Source of the DNA: Rhizobium mesosinicum
GTDB lineage: Bacteria; Pseudomonadota; Alphaproteobacteria; Rhizobiales; Rhizobiaceae
Direction of reading: 5' to 3'
Length of the DNA: 64,000 bases
Assembly (NCBI RefSeq): GCF_019511345.1
Contig: NZ_JAEUAK010000002.1
Location: forward strand, 186,001-250,000
Part shown: one piece after another, positions 36,421-43,755 of the stretch
Numbering within the stretch: the first letter of the stretch is position 1
Layout of the letters: the number at the start of each line of letters is the position of its first letter
Program-made: the position numbers and the translations under genes
The notes under the pieces: model-generated
Database searches by the model: none
Told to the model about the DNA's origin: nothing
Seen by the model: only the letters and a program-made list of their open reading frames with translations

Positions 36421-36453
36421 GAGGGCGCCGGTTGCACAGCCGGCGCCCTCTTT
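36421..36453 (+). terminator. Rho-independent terminator after secDF
   Basis: An 11-bp perfect stem (GAGGGCGCCGG, 36421-36431 with 36440-36450) with an 8-nt loop begins 27 bp after the secDF stop and is followed by TTTC. Confidence 0.85.
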
Positions 36454-36489
36454 CTATGTTCGGTTCAAAGAGATCGGGAGCACCGCCAC

Positions 36490-37206
36490 ATGTCTTCCAA
36501 CCCGACGGCGAAAAAGCCGGAAACTGGTTCCACTGGCGATCAGGAGGAGCGCATCAAACGCTTCCTCGCGACCGCCTCGCACGACCTGCAATCACCGCTC
36601 CGCCATATCGCCATGTATGCGGAAATGCTGCTCGACGATCTGGAGCCGACGCTCGATAGCGAGCAGCTGCAGAGCCTAAGAATGATCATGGAGAAGGCCC
36701 AGACGGCACAGCGGCTGACCAAGGCATTGATGAGCCTTGCGGGACCGACGCCGCAGATCACCATCAGCGACGTGGGCCTCACCGACGTTGCGCAAGAGGC
36801 CTGGAAGCAGTCGCGGGAGGAATTTCCCGTGAGCGGCGCAACACTTGATGCAAACAATCTGCCACTCATCCGCAGCGATGCCACGCTTCTGACCATCGTT
36901 CTGAGGCACCTCTTCTCCAATGCGCTGACATATCATGGCGCCGTCGCGCCCCATGTCACCGTGACGGCCGCACGGGAAGGTGCGGACTGGCGCATCGTCA
37001 TTGCCGACAACGGCTGCGGCATCGAACCTGTCTATCGGGAGAAGATCTTCGATGCCTTCTGGAAGCTGCCGAAAGCAGGCACGGCGCCAGGACCGGGGCT
37101 TGGCCTGACGACCACACGGGACCTGCTCGGCACGCTCGGCGGCGATATCAGGCTTGACCATTCCGATGAGAGCGGCAGCCGCTTTGCGATCCGCCTGCCG
37201 GCCTAG
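36490..37206 (+). CDS. Soluble sensor histidine kinase without input domain
   Basis: A 238-residue protein with only kinase domains. HisKA: H box with His31 (ATASHDLQSPLRHI). HATPase: N box (LRHLFSNALTYHG), G1 (IADNGCGIEP), F-like FDAFWKL and G2 (GPGLGLTTTRDLLG). No membrane segment or recognisable sensor domain precedes the H box (only about 20 charged residues), so it must receive its signal from another protein. The H-box style (SHDLQSPL) is that of phytochrome-like kinases. GGGAG 9 nt upstream supports the start. A receiver protein gene lies tail to tail downstream. Confidence 0.9.
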   Translation: MSSNPTAKKPETGSTGDQEERIKRFLATASHDLQSPLRHIAMYAEMLLDDLEPTLDSEQLQSLRMIMEKAQTAQRLTKALMSLAGPTPQITISDVGLTDVAQEAWKQSREEFPVSGATLDANNLPLIRSDATLLTIVLRHLFSNALTYHGAVAPHVTVTAAREGADWRIVIADNGCGIEPVYREKIFDAFWKLPKAGTAPGPGLGLTTTRDLLGTLGGDIRLDHSDESGSRFAIRLPA

Positions 37207-37230
37207 TATGTCGCGTCAAACCGGAGTCAT

Positions 37231-37303
37231 GCGGCGCGCTTTAGGTCTTTGTTTTCCGCATGTCTTTGCCGCAAGCGCCGCACACTTTGCGCGACATGCT
37301 TAA
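37231..37303. repeat. Rhizobial intergenic palindromic repeat element
   Basis: GCATGTC (37258-37264) and GACATGC (37293-37299) form the inner arms of an imperfect dyad with CTTTGCGCG/GCCGCAAG-type flanks. The right arm (37281-37303) is identical to 16674-16696. Elements of this form are common between rhizobial genes. It lies between convergent genes and may also end transcription. Confidence 0.55.
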
Positions 37304-37315
37304 GAACCTTCCCGG

Positions 37316-37753
37316 TCAGATGCTGTAATCGTCCTTCCAGAAATCCGGGACATCGTAGGTCACGTATTCTCGGATGATGTGTTGTAGCGTCTGGACGTCG
37401 ATCTCATCTTTGCCGATGCGGAAATCGACGCCGTAATCGGGAAATTCCTGGAAATAGTTGCCTGAGATATCGGTCGACACCACGCCGATCGGTCCGGTAT
37501 AGCCGATGCCCCTGAGTTCAGGCACGGTCTCGCGAAAATCCGCATTCGGCAACAAGCGGTTGTCGAGAAGGACGAGATCGAAGCGAGCAGCCTTTATCTT
37601 GTCCAGCGCGTCATCGATCGATTGAGAATATTCGACATCGACGCGCGGTTCGGAAAGATCGGCAATCTTTTTTTTGAGCGAACGGAACTCGATGAACTCG
37701 TCGTCGACGAACAATACCTTCACCGCATTCCTGCGCGTTGCTTCAACACTCAT
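37316..37753 (-). CDS. Single-domain response regulator (receiver only)
   Basis: A 145-residue receiver protein: acidic pair D17-D18 (VLFVDDEF), acceptor Asp64 (LVLLDNRLLP), Ser/Thr in GVVSTDIS and Lys115 in RIGKDEID, where the usual KP is KD. There is no output domain, so it works through protein contacts, for example as a phosphate shuttle. It is transcribed with the LuxR gene upstream (30-bp gap) and converges with the kinase at 36490. Confidence 0.85.
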   Translation of the reverse strand: MSVEATRRNAVKVLFVDDEFIEFRSLKKKIADLSEPRVDVEYSQSIDDALDKIKAARFDLVLLDNRLLPNADFRETVPELRGIGYTGPIGVVSTDISGNYFQEFPDYGVDFRIGKDEIDVQTLQHIIREYVTYDVPDFWKDDYSI

Positions 37754-37783
37754 CGTTTCATCTTTCCCCGACGTGAAATCGGC

Positions 37784-38488
37784 TCACGAAACCAGGCCGT
37801 TTCGCAAGGCGATCGCCACCATATGAACGCGGTTGACGGCATCGAGTTTGCGAACTGCAGCCGTGATATGGGAATTGACCGTGTGTTCGGAGAGGCCGAG
37901 GATAATGGCGATCTCCGCGGAGGTCTTGCCTTCGCTCGTCCACTTGACGATTTCGGTTTCGCGCTGTGTGAGTCGACCGGACATTTCCTGAGTCAGAATT
38001 TCCTCATACAGCTTGTCGAATATGCGCATGGCATCGAGCAGAATATCGGCCAACTCGCCCTGATCCGGCTCCTGACGCTGGCCGCTGAGCACCAGGCAGT
38101 AGCGACGTCCTTCCGGCGTAAACAATGGGATGAAAAGGAATGTGTTGCCGCTGAATTCATTGAAGACGAGGTCTGACGGATAGCCTTCTATCGCCGCACT
38201 TTTTCCATGCACCGGCGTCGTCAAGAACTGCGCCGTTCGCGCCTTGGCAGTTCCCAAAGCTTCCTTGAGAGTCTTGACGAAGAGGCTCATGCGCCGTTCG
38301 GCGACATTGGTGATGACGACATCGCGTTCGCCAAAAGGAGCTGCAGCTTCCGAGATGCGCGCCAGAGTGAAATTGTCGAAAGTGTAGTGCTGTGCGGCCG
38401 CTTTCAGCAGGCGAAAAAAATCTGTGCGATTGATGGCCCGGCTGAGTTCCGGACCGGCATGAAAGGGGACTGCGGCAGCACTGGTCAT
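37784..38488 (-). CDS. LuxR-type transcriptional regulator (solo, no luxI nearby)
   Basis: From ATG 38488 the protein has 234 residues; GGAGGAGGAAGAG just upstream is a very strong ribosome-binding site, so I reject the TTG at 38509. The C-terminal GerE helix-turn-helix is clear (LTQRETEIVKWTSEGKTSAE, LGLSEHTVNSHITAAVRKLD). The N-terminal 150 residues resemble the autoinducer-binding fold, but the Trp, Tyr and Asp residues that hold acyl-homoserine lactones in TraR/LuxR are not evident (segment FDNFTLARISEAAAPFGERD). Its architecture is like VisN/VisR. The gene precedes a receiver gene. Confidence 0.85.
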   Translation of the reverse strand: MTSAAAVPFHAGPELSRAINRTDFFRLLKAAAQHYTFDNFTLARISEAAAPFGERDVVITNVAERRMSLFVKTLKEALGTAKARTAQFLTTPVHGKSAAIEGYPSDLVFNEFSGNTFLFIPLFTPEGRRYCLVLSGQRQEPDQGELADILLDAMRIFDKLYEEILTQEMSGRLTQRETEIVKWTSEGKTSAEIAIILGLSEHTVNSHITAAVRKLDAVNRVHMVAIALRNGLVS

Positions 38489-38941
38489 TCCACTCTTCCT
38501 CCTCCCCAACTCTCTTTCCGCCGATCCTGAAATCTTGGGATATACGTCTTAAACGCGAACAGCTACAAAAATTGCGAGACAGTTGATGACCGATACCGAA
38601 ACGGGGACTTTCGATATCGCAAGCGGAGACATCTCGACTACAGGTGATGCATAGGGCAGTTTACTCGAATAGTAGCTCTTACCTAGGTATCCCAATCTCT
38701 CCGCAGTCAACATCCATGGATGCGGAAAGACAGTGCCGGAAGTAAGCGCGGGAGAGCCGGTCGGGCCATTCAGCTAAGGGGTTGGCTGACGTTCGTGGCG
38801 GCGAACACGGATCGGGCGGCTCTCTCAGCGCCTTTGGGTTTTCCTCTCTTCGGTTGCATTTTGAAATGTGCTACCCGGCTTGTCAATTGCGCTACGCGCT
38901 TCCGGCGTATGGCGTGTGCAGCTCCGTCGCATTTCCCGCAA
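38489..38941. other. 453-bp non-coding region between receiver gene and LuxR gene
   Basis: I find no gene with family similarity on either strand; the frames here are short and have poor composition. The A/T-richer part at 38530-38720 lies just upstream of the LuxR start and probably holds its promoter. No clear dyad or -35/-10 pair is evident. Confidence 0.4.
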
Positions 38942-39313
38942 TCACCGATTGCCGATGAAACCCGTAAAATCCAATGGCTTCTCCAGATAGAAATCGGCAC
39001 CGGCTGCAAGTGCCCGTTCTCGGTCTTCCACCGCATCCGAACCACTGCAGATGCCGAGCCGCATGGCGAAAAAACGCTCATCCCTCCGTAGCCGCGCGAT
39101 CAGACTGCTGCCGCTGTCGAGGGGCATATAGAGATCAGCGATCAGTACATCCGGCACGCTGTCGCCTCGTTCCAGACGCTCCTCAAGCGCCTCGAACGCA
39201 GCCTGTGGGTTGGAAAAGCAGAATAGATCGACGTCCACCTGCTGTTTCCTTCGAATATAGTCGAGATAGAAGAGATCATCCTTGCTGTCATCGACGTAAA
39301 ACAAGATCGGCAT
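38942..39313 (-). CDS. Single-domain response regulator (receiver only)
   Basis: From ATG 39313 the protein has 123 residues: D8-D9 (FYVDDSKDD), acceptor Asp60 (VLIADLYMPLDSG), Ser90 in GICSGSD and Lys112-Pro113 (LEKPLDF). No output domain. A TTG start four codons earlier is possible. The gene is divergent from the PAS kinase at 39413, so the two may share control and phosphate. Confidence 0.85.
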   Translation of the reverse strand: MPILFYVDDSKDDLFYLDYIRRKQQVDVDLFCFSNPQAAFEALEERLERGDSVPDVLIADLYMPLDSGSSLIARLRRDERFFAMRLGICSGSDAVEDRERALAAGADFYLEKPLDFTGFIGNR

Positions 39314-39412
39314 TTGGCACCACAATCCGGATATTGTTTCTGATGTTCTGCATTGTCCCTCACTGAGACAATAACGCCACTTTGCTAAAATCCGATATCG
39401 GTCTTTGAGAGT

Positions 39413-41656
39413 TTGCTGTCGAAAAGCATGTTTTGCCCAACAATCTGCCTATTGAGTATTCGGCGAATTCGGAAAAGATGGCTTACCACAGGACACGGCG
39501 AAGAGGTGGTGCAGGTGCGGGATGCCGTTACATCAAGACAAGACGAGACGGAAAGCGGTCGCTACCGCATGGTCGCGCTCGTCATCGGCTGCCTGTCGGT
39601 CTTGCTCGGTCTGGCGGCGCTGACCGGGTGGCTGCTGGAGGTCGAAATCATCATCTCAATCGTGCCCGGCTTTCCGTCCATGGCATTCAATACCGCCATT
39701 TGCTTCGTGCTGTCGGGTGTGGGGCTAGCCACGTCGATGGAGACAGGCAAGCCTAACCGCATCGTGCCCGTCATTGCTTGCGGCCTGGCCGCCTTGCTTT
39801 CCGGCGTGCGCCTGATTGAGATCATCACACTCGGCCGCAGGATACATAATGTCGATATGTTCCTAACGCAGTTTTTCGTCTCTCCAACCTTTGTGGAACA
39901 GATCCGCGGCGGCATGGGCCCGAACACCGCGCTGATCTTCCTGATCACCAATCTTTCCATTCTCTTTGCGCTCTACGGGAAAAGATCGCGCGGTCAGCTC
40001 GTACAGGAACTCACCAGCTATATCGTCATCACGCTCGGCATGATCGCGCTTGCCGGATACATCACCCATGCCGAACAGGGATATCGCTGGGGTCCCTACG
40101 CCGCGATGGCCCTGCCTACGGCCATCGGTCTGGTGGCTTTCGGGTGCGGGCTTCTTGCCAGATCCTGGTGGATGTTGCCGACCAACAGGGCGCAGATCCC
40201 CCTCTGGATACCGGCATCGATCTGTTTTACCAGCCTCATCGTCGATCTCTATACGCCGCTTGGCGTGGCAAACGGTATTCTCTATGTCCCGCTCGTGCTG
40301 ACGGCACTCTGGTTCGGAAATCGTAATGCGCCGATTTTCTTCGCGGTCGTCTGCACTCTCTTGATCCTGCTTGGCTTTTTCGCCGTCAACCATGCTGAGA
40401 ACGAATACTGGCGGGAAGCCGCCAACCGTACAATCACGGCAGCGACGCTCTGGCTGATTGCCATTTTCGTCTTCTATTTCATGCGCAACAGCCAGCATCT
40501 GGAAGCCGAGCGCATCCGCTTCAGCGCACTGGTGCGCACTACGCCTGACGCCGTGATCGCCATCGACGAGGCCGGGCGGATCATGAGCTTTAATCCGGCC
40601 GCCGAAACCATGTTCGGCTACACATCGCAGGAAGCGATCGGCAGTAACATCAAGATGCTGATGCCGGAACCCTATCATTCCGAACATGACGCCTATCTCA
40701 GCAATTACCGGCGCACAGGCGAGGAACGCATCATCGGCACCACACGCATGGTCTCCGGGCGGCGCAAGAACGGTGTCGTCTTCCCAATCGACCTGTCAGT
40801 CAGCGCCGTCGTCGGCGGCTCCAGCAAGACCTTCGTCGGGATAGTACGCGACATCAGCGAGCGCGTGCGTCAGGAGGAGCGGATGAAGACGACGCTGGCT
40901 CAACTCGAAGCCTATACAGCTGATCTCGAGCGCTCCAACCACGATCTCGACGAATTTGCCTATATCGCCTCGCACGATCTCAAGGAGCCGTTGCGTGGCC
41001 TGCACAATCATTCCCGTTTCCTCCTGGAAGATTATGAAGACAAGCTGGACGAAGACGGTGTGCGCCGGCTCAACCGGCTGGTTAGGCTCAGTCAACGCAT
41101 GGAAAAACTCGTCAACGATCTTCTCTATTTCTCGCGCATAGGCCGACAGCAGCTCGCGGTCAAAAGAACCGACATCGGTTCGATCATCCGCGACGTCGCC
41201 ACCACCATGGAACTCCTTCTGGAGGAGCGGCATGCGAAGATCGTCATTGACGGCGTGCTGCCGGAGGTCGTCTGCGATGCGCCGCGCCTGACCGAGGTAT
41301 TCCGCAATCTCGTTACTAACGCCATCAAATATAACGACAAGCCCTTGCCTCTCGTCAGCGTCGGCTATCTGGAACGCTATGTCGGCAAGGATGGAACGAC
41401 AGCCCGCAACGTCTTCTACGTGAAGGACAACGGCAAGGGCATAGCCGAAGAATTCTACGAGGATATTTTCCGCATTTTCAAACGGCTTGAAAAATCGCAG
41501 GATTCCGAAGACGGCACCGGCGCCGGGCTCACCTTCGTGCGCAAGATCATCGGGCGCCACAATGGTGAGATATGGCTGGAGTCACAAGTCGGCATCGGCA
41601 CGACGTTTTATTTTACCTTAGGAAAGAAGCGTGAGGGCCAGAATGCAGCAGCGTGA
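39413..41656 (+). CDS. Membrane-bound PAS histidine kinase with FixL-like haem PAS domain
   Basis: A 747-residue kinase in this frame (start uncertain: TTG 39413; a start near 39510 or ATG 39569 would remove unconserved residues). About 8 membrane helices (residues 50-360), then a PAS domain (about 375-490) very like that of FixL: AVIAIDEAGRIMSFNPAAE, MFGY, MLMPEPYHSEHDAYLSNY, RIIGTTRMVSGRRKNG, FVGIVRDISER. His425 in SEHD aligns with the haem-ligating histidine of FixL. HisKA has His521 (ASHDLKEPLRGL); HATPase has NAIKYND, VKDNGKGI and GTGAGL. The last 14 bp overlap the next receiver gene. Oxygen or redox sensing is inferred. Confidence 0.85.
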   Translation: MLSKSMFCPTICLLSIRRIRKRWLTTGHGEEVVQVRDAVTSRQDETESGRYRMVALVIGCLSVLLGLAALTGWLLEVEIIISIVPGFPSMAFNTAICFVLSGVGLATSMETGKPNRIVPVIACGLAALLSGVRLIEIITLGRRIHNVDMFLTQFFVSPTFVEQIRGGMGPNTALIFLITNLSILFALYGKRSRGQLVQELTSYIVITLGMIALAGYITHAEQGYRWGPYAAMALPTAIGLVAFGCGLLARSWWMLPTNRAQIPLWIPASICFTSLIVDLYTPLGVANGILYVPLVLTALWFGNRNAPIFFAVVCTLLILLGFFAVNHAENEYWREAANRTITAATLWLIAIFVFYFMRNSQHLEAERIRFSALVRTTPDAVIAIDEAGRIMSFNPAAETMFGYTSQEAIGSNIKMLMPEPYHSEHDAYLSNYRRTGEERIIGTTRMVSGRRKNGVVFPIDLSVSAVVGGSSKTFVGIVRDISERVRQEERMKTTLAQLEAYTADLERSNHDLDEFAYIASHDLKEPLRGLHNHSRFLLEDYEDKLDEDGVRRLNRLVRLSQRMEKLVNDLLYFSRIGRQQLAVKRTDIGSIIRDVATTMELLLEERHAKIVIDGVLPEVVCDAPRLTEVFRNLVTNAIKYNDKPLPLVSVGYLERYVGKDGTTARNVFYVKDNGKGIAEEFYEDIFRIFKRLEKSQDSEDGTGAGLTFVRKIIGRHNGEIWLESQVGIGTTFYFTLGKKREGQNAAA

Positions 41657-42068
41657 CATGCAACCGATCCTCATCGTAGAGGATAGCGAGGACGATTTCG
41701 AAGCGACGATGCGCGCGTTCAAACGAACCAATCTGCGCAACCCCATCCGCTGGGCCGCCTCCGGCCAGGAGGCGCTTGACGTGCTCGCCACCATGACGCC
41801 GAAGCCCGGCCTCATCCTGCTCGACCTCAATATGCCCGGCCTCGACGGGCGCAAGACCCTCGAAGCGATCAAGTCCAATGTGCATTGGCGCAAGATCCCT
41901 GTCGTGATCCTCACGACATCGGACGACGAGCGTGACATCGAGGGCTGCTATGCGCTCGGCGCCAACACCTATGTACAGAAGCCGGTCGACCTCGACGGAT
42001 TGTTCGCCGCTATTCAGCGGCTCAAGGAATACTGGTTCGAAATCGCAATCCTGCCTTTAGAGGACTGA
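41643..42068 (+). CDS. Rcp1-like single-domain response regulator
   Basis: From ATG 41643 (GAGG 6 nt upstream) the protein has 141 residues: acidic cluster VEDSEDD, acceptor Asp61 (LILLDLNMPGLDG), Thr in VVILTTSDDE and Lys113 (VQKPVDL), with the LKEYWFEIAILP tail typical of Rcp1/phytochrome-partner receivers. The overlap with the PAS kinase and the 3-bp gap to the hybrid kinase show a three-gene operon, so it is the likely first phospho-acceptor of the PAS kinase. Confidence 0.93.
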   Translation: MQQRDMQPILIVEDSEDDFEATMRAFKRTNLRNPIRWAASGQEALDVLATMTPKPGLILLDLNMPGLDGRKTLEAIKSNVHWRKIPVVILTTSDDERDIEGCYALGANTYVQKPVDLDGLFAAIQRLKEYWFEIAILPLED

Positions 42069-42071
42069 CAT

Positions 42072-43667
42072 TTGGCGGAAAACTGTTGCGTTCTCATCAT
42101 CGACGACAACATAGACGACCGGGAAGTCTATAGACGCATGCTGGCGCGGGTCCCCGGCACGAACTATACGGTGATCGAGGCCGAGAGCGGTGACGAGGGT
42201 CTCGCCCTCAACAGCGAAAGGCACCCTCACTGCATCTTGCTCGACTATTCGCTTCCCGGCCGAGACGGTCTTGGCGTGCTTTCGGAAATCCTCGCCCAAA
42301 ATGGGGCCGCCAATGTGGTGATGCTGACCGGCCAGGGCAATGAGACCGTCGCCGTTGAAGTGATGAAAAGCGGCGCGCGCGACTATCTCACCAAGGATGC
42401 GCTATCGCCGGAAACACTGCATCGCTGCATCCAGAACGCCATGATGCATGGTGCACTGGAAGCAAAGCTCGAGCAGAAGCGGCAATCGCTCGAAATCTTC
42501 ACCCGCGCCATGGCGCATGATCTGAAGGAGCCTCTGCGAACGATCAAATCCTTCAGCCGCATCCTGCACGGCTCGGCCGAACTGCCGGCCGAGGACCGTG
42601 AGCTTCTCGATTATATACTGAGCGCCGCCGACCACATGGAAGACCTGATCGTCAAGGTCTCCGGCTTCACGAGGCTGGAGGTTTCGAGCGAGCTCGAGCT
42701 CAGGCCGGTGCCGCTGTCGGCTGTGCTCGATCGGGTGGAGCACAACCTGCATCAGCAGATCCAAAGTCGGCAGGCGGTCATCACCCGCGGCCCGCTGCCG
42801 GAGGTGATGGGCGACGCGACGCTGCTGATCCAGCTTCTACAGAACCTGGTTTCCAACGCGATCCGCTATTGTGAGGATGCCGTTCCCGAAGTGCGCATTT
42901 CGGCCATAGCAGACAAGGGGATATGCCGTCTGAGGGTCGGCGACAACGGGCCAGGCATCGACCCTGATCATCGTGAGCTGATCTTCCAACCCTTCAAACG
43001 CCTCGTCGGCCGCGGCATCGAAGGCACAGGACTCGGGCTTGCCATATGCCGGCGCATCGCGCAGCTGCACGGCGGCTCGATCTGGTGCGAGGCGAAGACC
43101 GGAAGGGGTGCGACCTTCCTGCTCGAGGTACCGCTCGCCAAGATATCAAGCGATCAGCCGGTCATCCGCGGGCAGCCGCAGACGGCAAAAGCATCCGATC
43201 ATGCGAACGAGAGCCGCGGCAGGCTTGCCGAAGTGCTGCTGGTGGAAGACAGCCCGGCAGATATCCAGCTTCTGAAGATCAAGTTGATGCGGCGCGAGAA
43301 GGTGAATTTCAATCTGCACGTGGCGGCCAACGGCCGGGAGGCGATGCGGCTTCTCGAGCAGCGTGTCGGCGTCCCGGACGAACCGCAGATCGACCTGATG
43401 CTGCTCGATATCAACATGCCGATCATGGATGGTTTCGAAGTGCTGAGCGCGCTCTCGGCCGATCGGCGGCTGAACCGGATTCCAGTCTGTGTGCTCAGCA
43501 CATCGAGCGACGAAAGCGACATGCAACGGGCAAAGGACCTCGGCGCGCTCGCCTATATGATCAAGCCGGCAACGCTGCAACAACTTGAAGAAGCATTGGA
43601 GGAAGTCGAGACGCTGGAGCTCGTGCCGCACGGTGACGCGCTTGTGCTTTTTGCGGAACAAAATTAG
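42072..43667 (+). CDS. Hybrid kinase: receiver - histidine kinase - receiver
   Basis: A 531-residue soluble protein. REC1 (about 5-125) has D11-D12 and acceptor Asp58 (ILLDYSLPGRDG); HisKA has His149 (RAMAHDLKEPLRTI); HATPase has NLVSNAIRYCED, VGDNGPGIDP and GTGLGLAICRR; REC2 (about 390-520) has LLVEDSPADIQL, LLDINMPIMDG and MIKPATL. There is no sensor or DNA-binding domain. It is third in the operon with the FixL-like kinase and the Rcp1-like receiver. The TTG start at 42072 follows GAGG. Confidence 0.92.
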   Translation: MAENCCVLIIDDNIDDREVYRRMLARVPGTNYTVIEAESGDEGLALNSERHPHCILLDYSLPGRDGLGVLSEILAQNGAANVVMLTGQGNETVAVEVMKSGARDYLTKDALSPETLHRCIQNAMMHGALEAKLEQKRQSLEIFTRAMAHDLKEPLRTIKSFSRILHGSAELPAEDRELLDYILSAADHMEDLIVKVSGFTRLEVSSELELRPVPLSAVLDRVEHNLHQQIQSRQAVITRGPLPEVMGDATLLIQLLQNLVSNAIRYCEDAVPEVRISAIADKGICRLRVGDNGPGIDPDHRELIFQPFKRLVGRGIEGTGLGLAICRRIAQLHGGSIWCEAKTGRGATFLLEVPLAKISSDQPVIRGQPQTAKASDHANESRGRLAEVLLVEDSPADIQLLKIKLMRREKVNFNLHVAANGREAMRLLEQRVGVPDEPQIDLMLLDINMPIMDGFEVLSALSADRRLNRIPVCVLSTSSDESDMQRAKDLGALAYMIKPATLQQLEEALEEVETLELVPHGDALVLFAEQN

Positions 43668-43755
43668 AGAAAAGGCCATTGGCAACGGTATGATGCTAGC
43701 AACGACCCTTATACTCGCGCTCCTGGCCTCGCCTTTTCAATTCGGGCTTTCATCC

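Noticed and set aside
43690..43755. Signal-like extension of the dioxygenase/esterase
   Set aside because: The hydrophobic stretch could be a signal, but there is no Shine-Dalgarno sequence at the proper distance and VOC proteins of this type start at MASGIHHITL.
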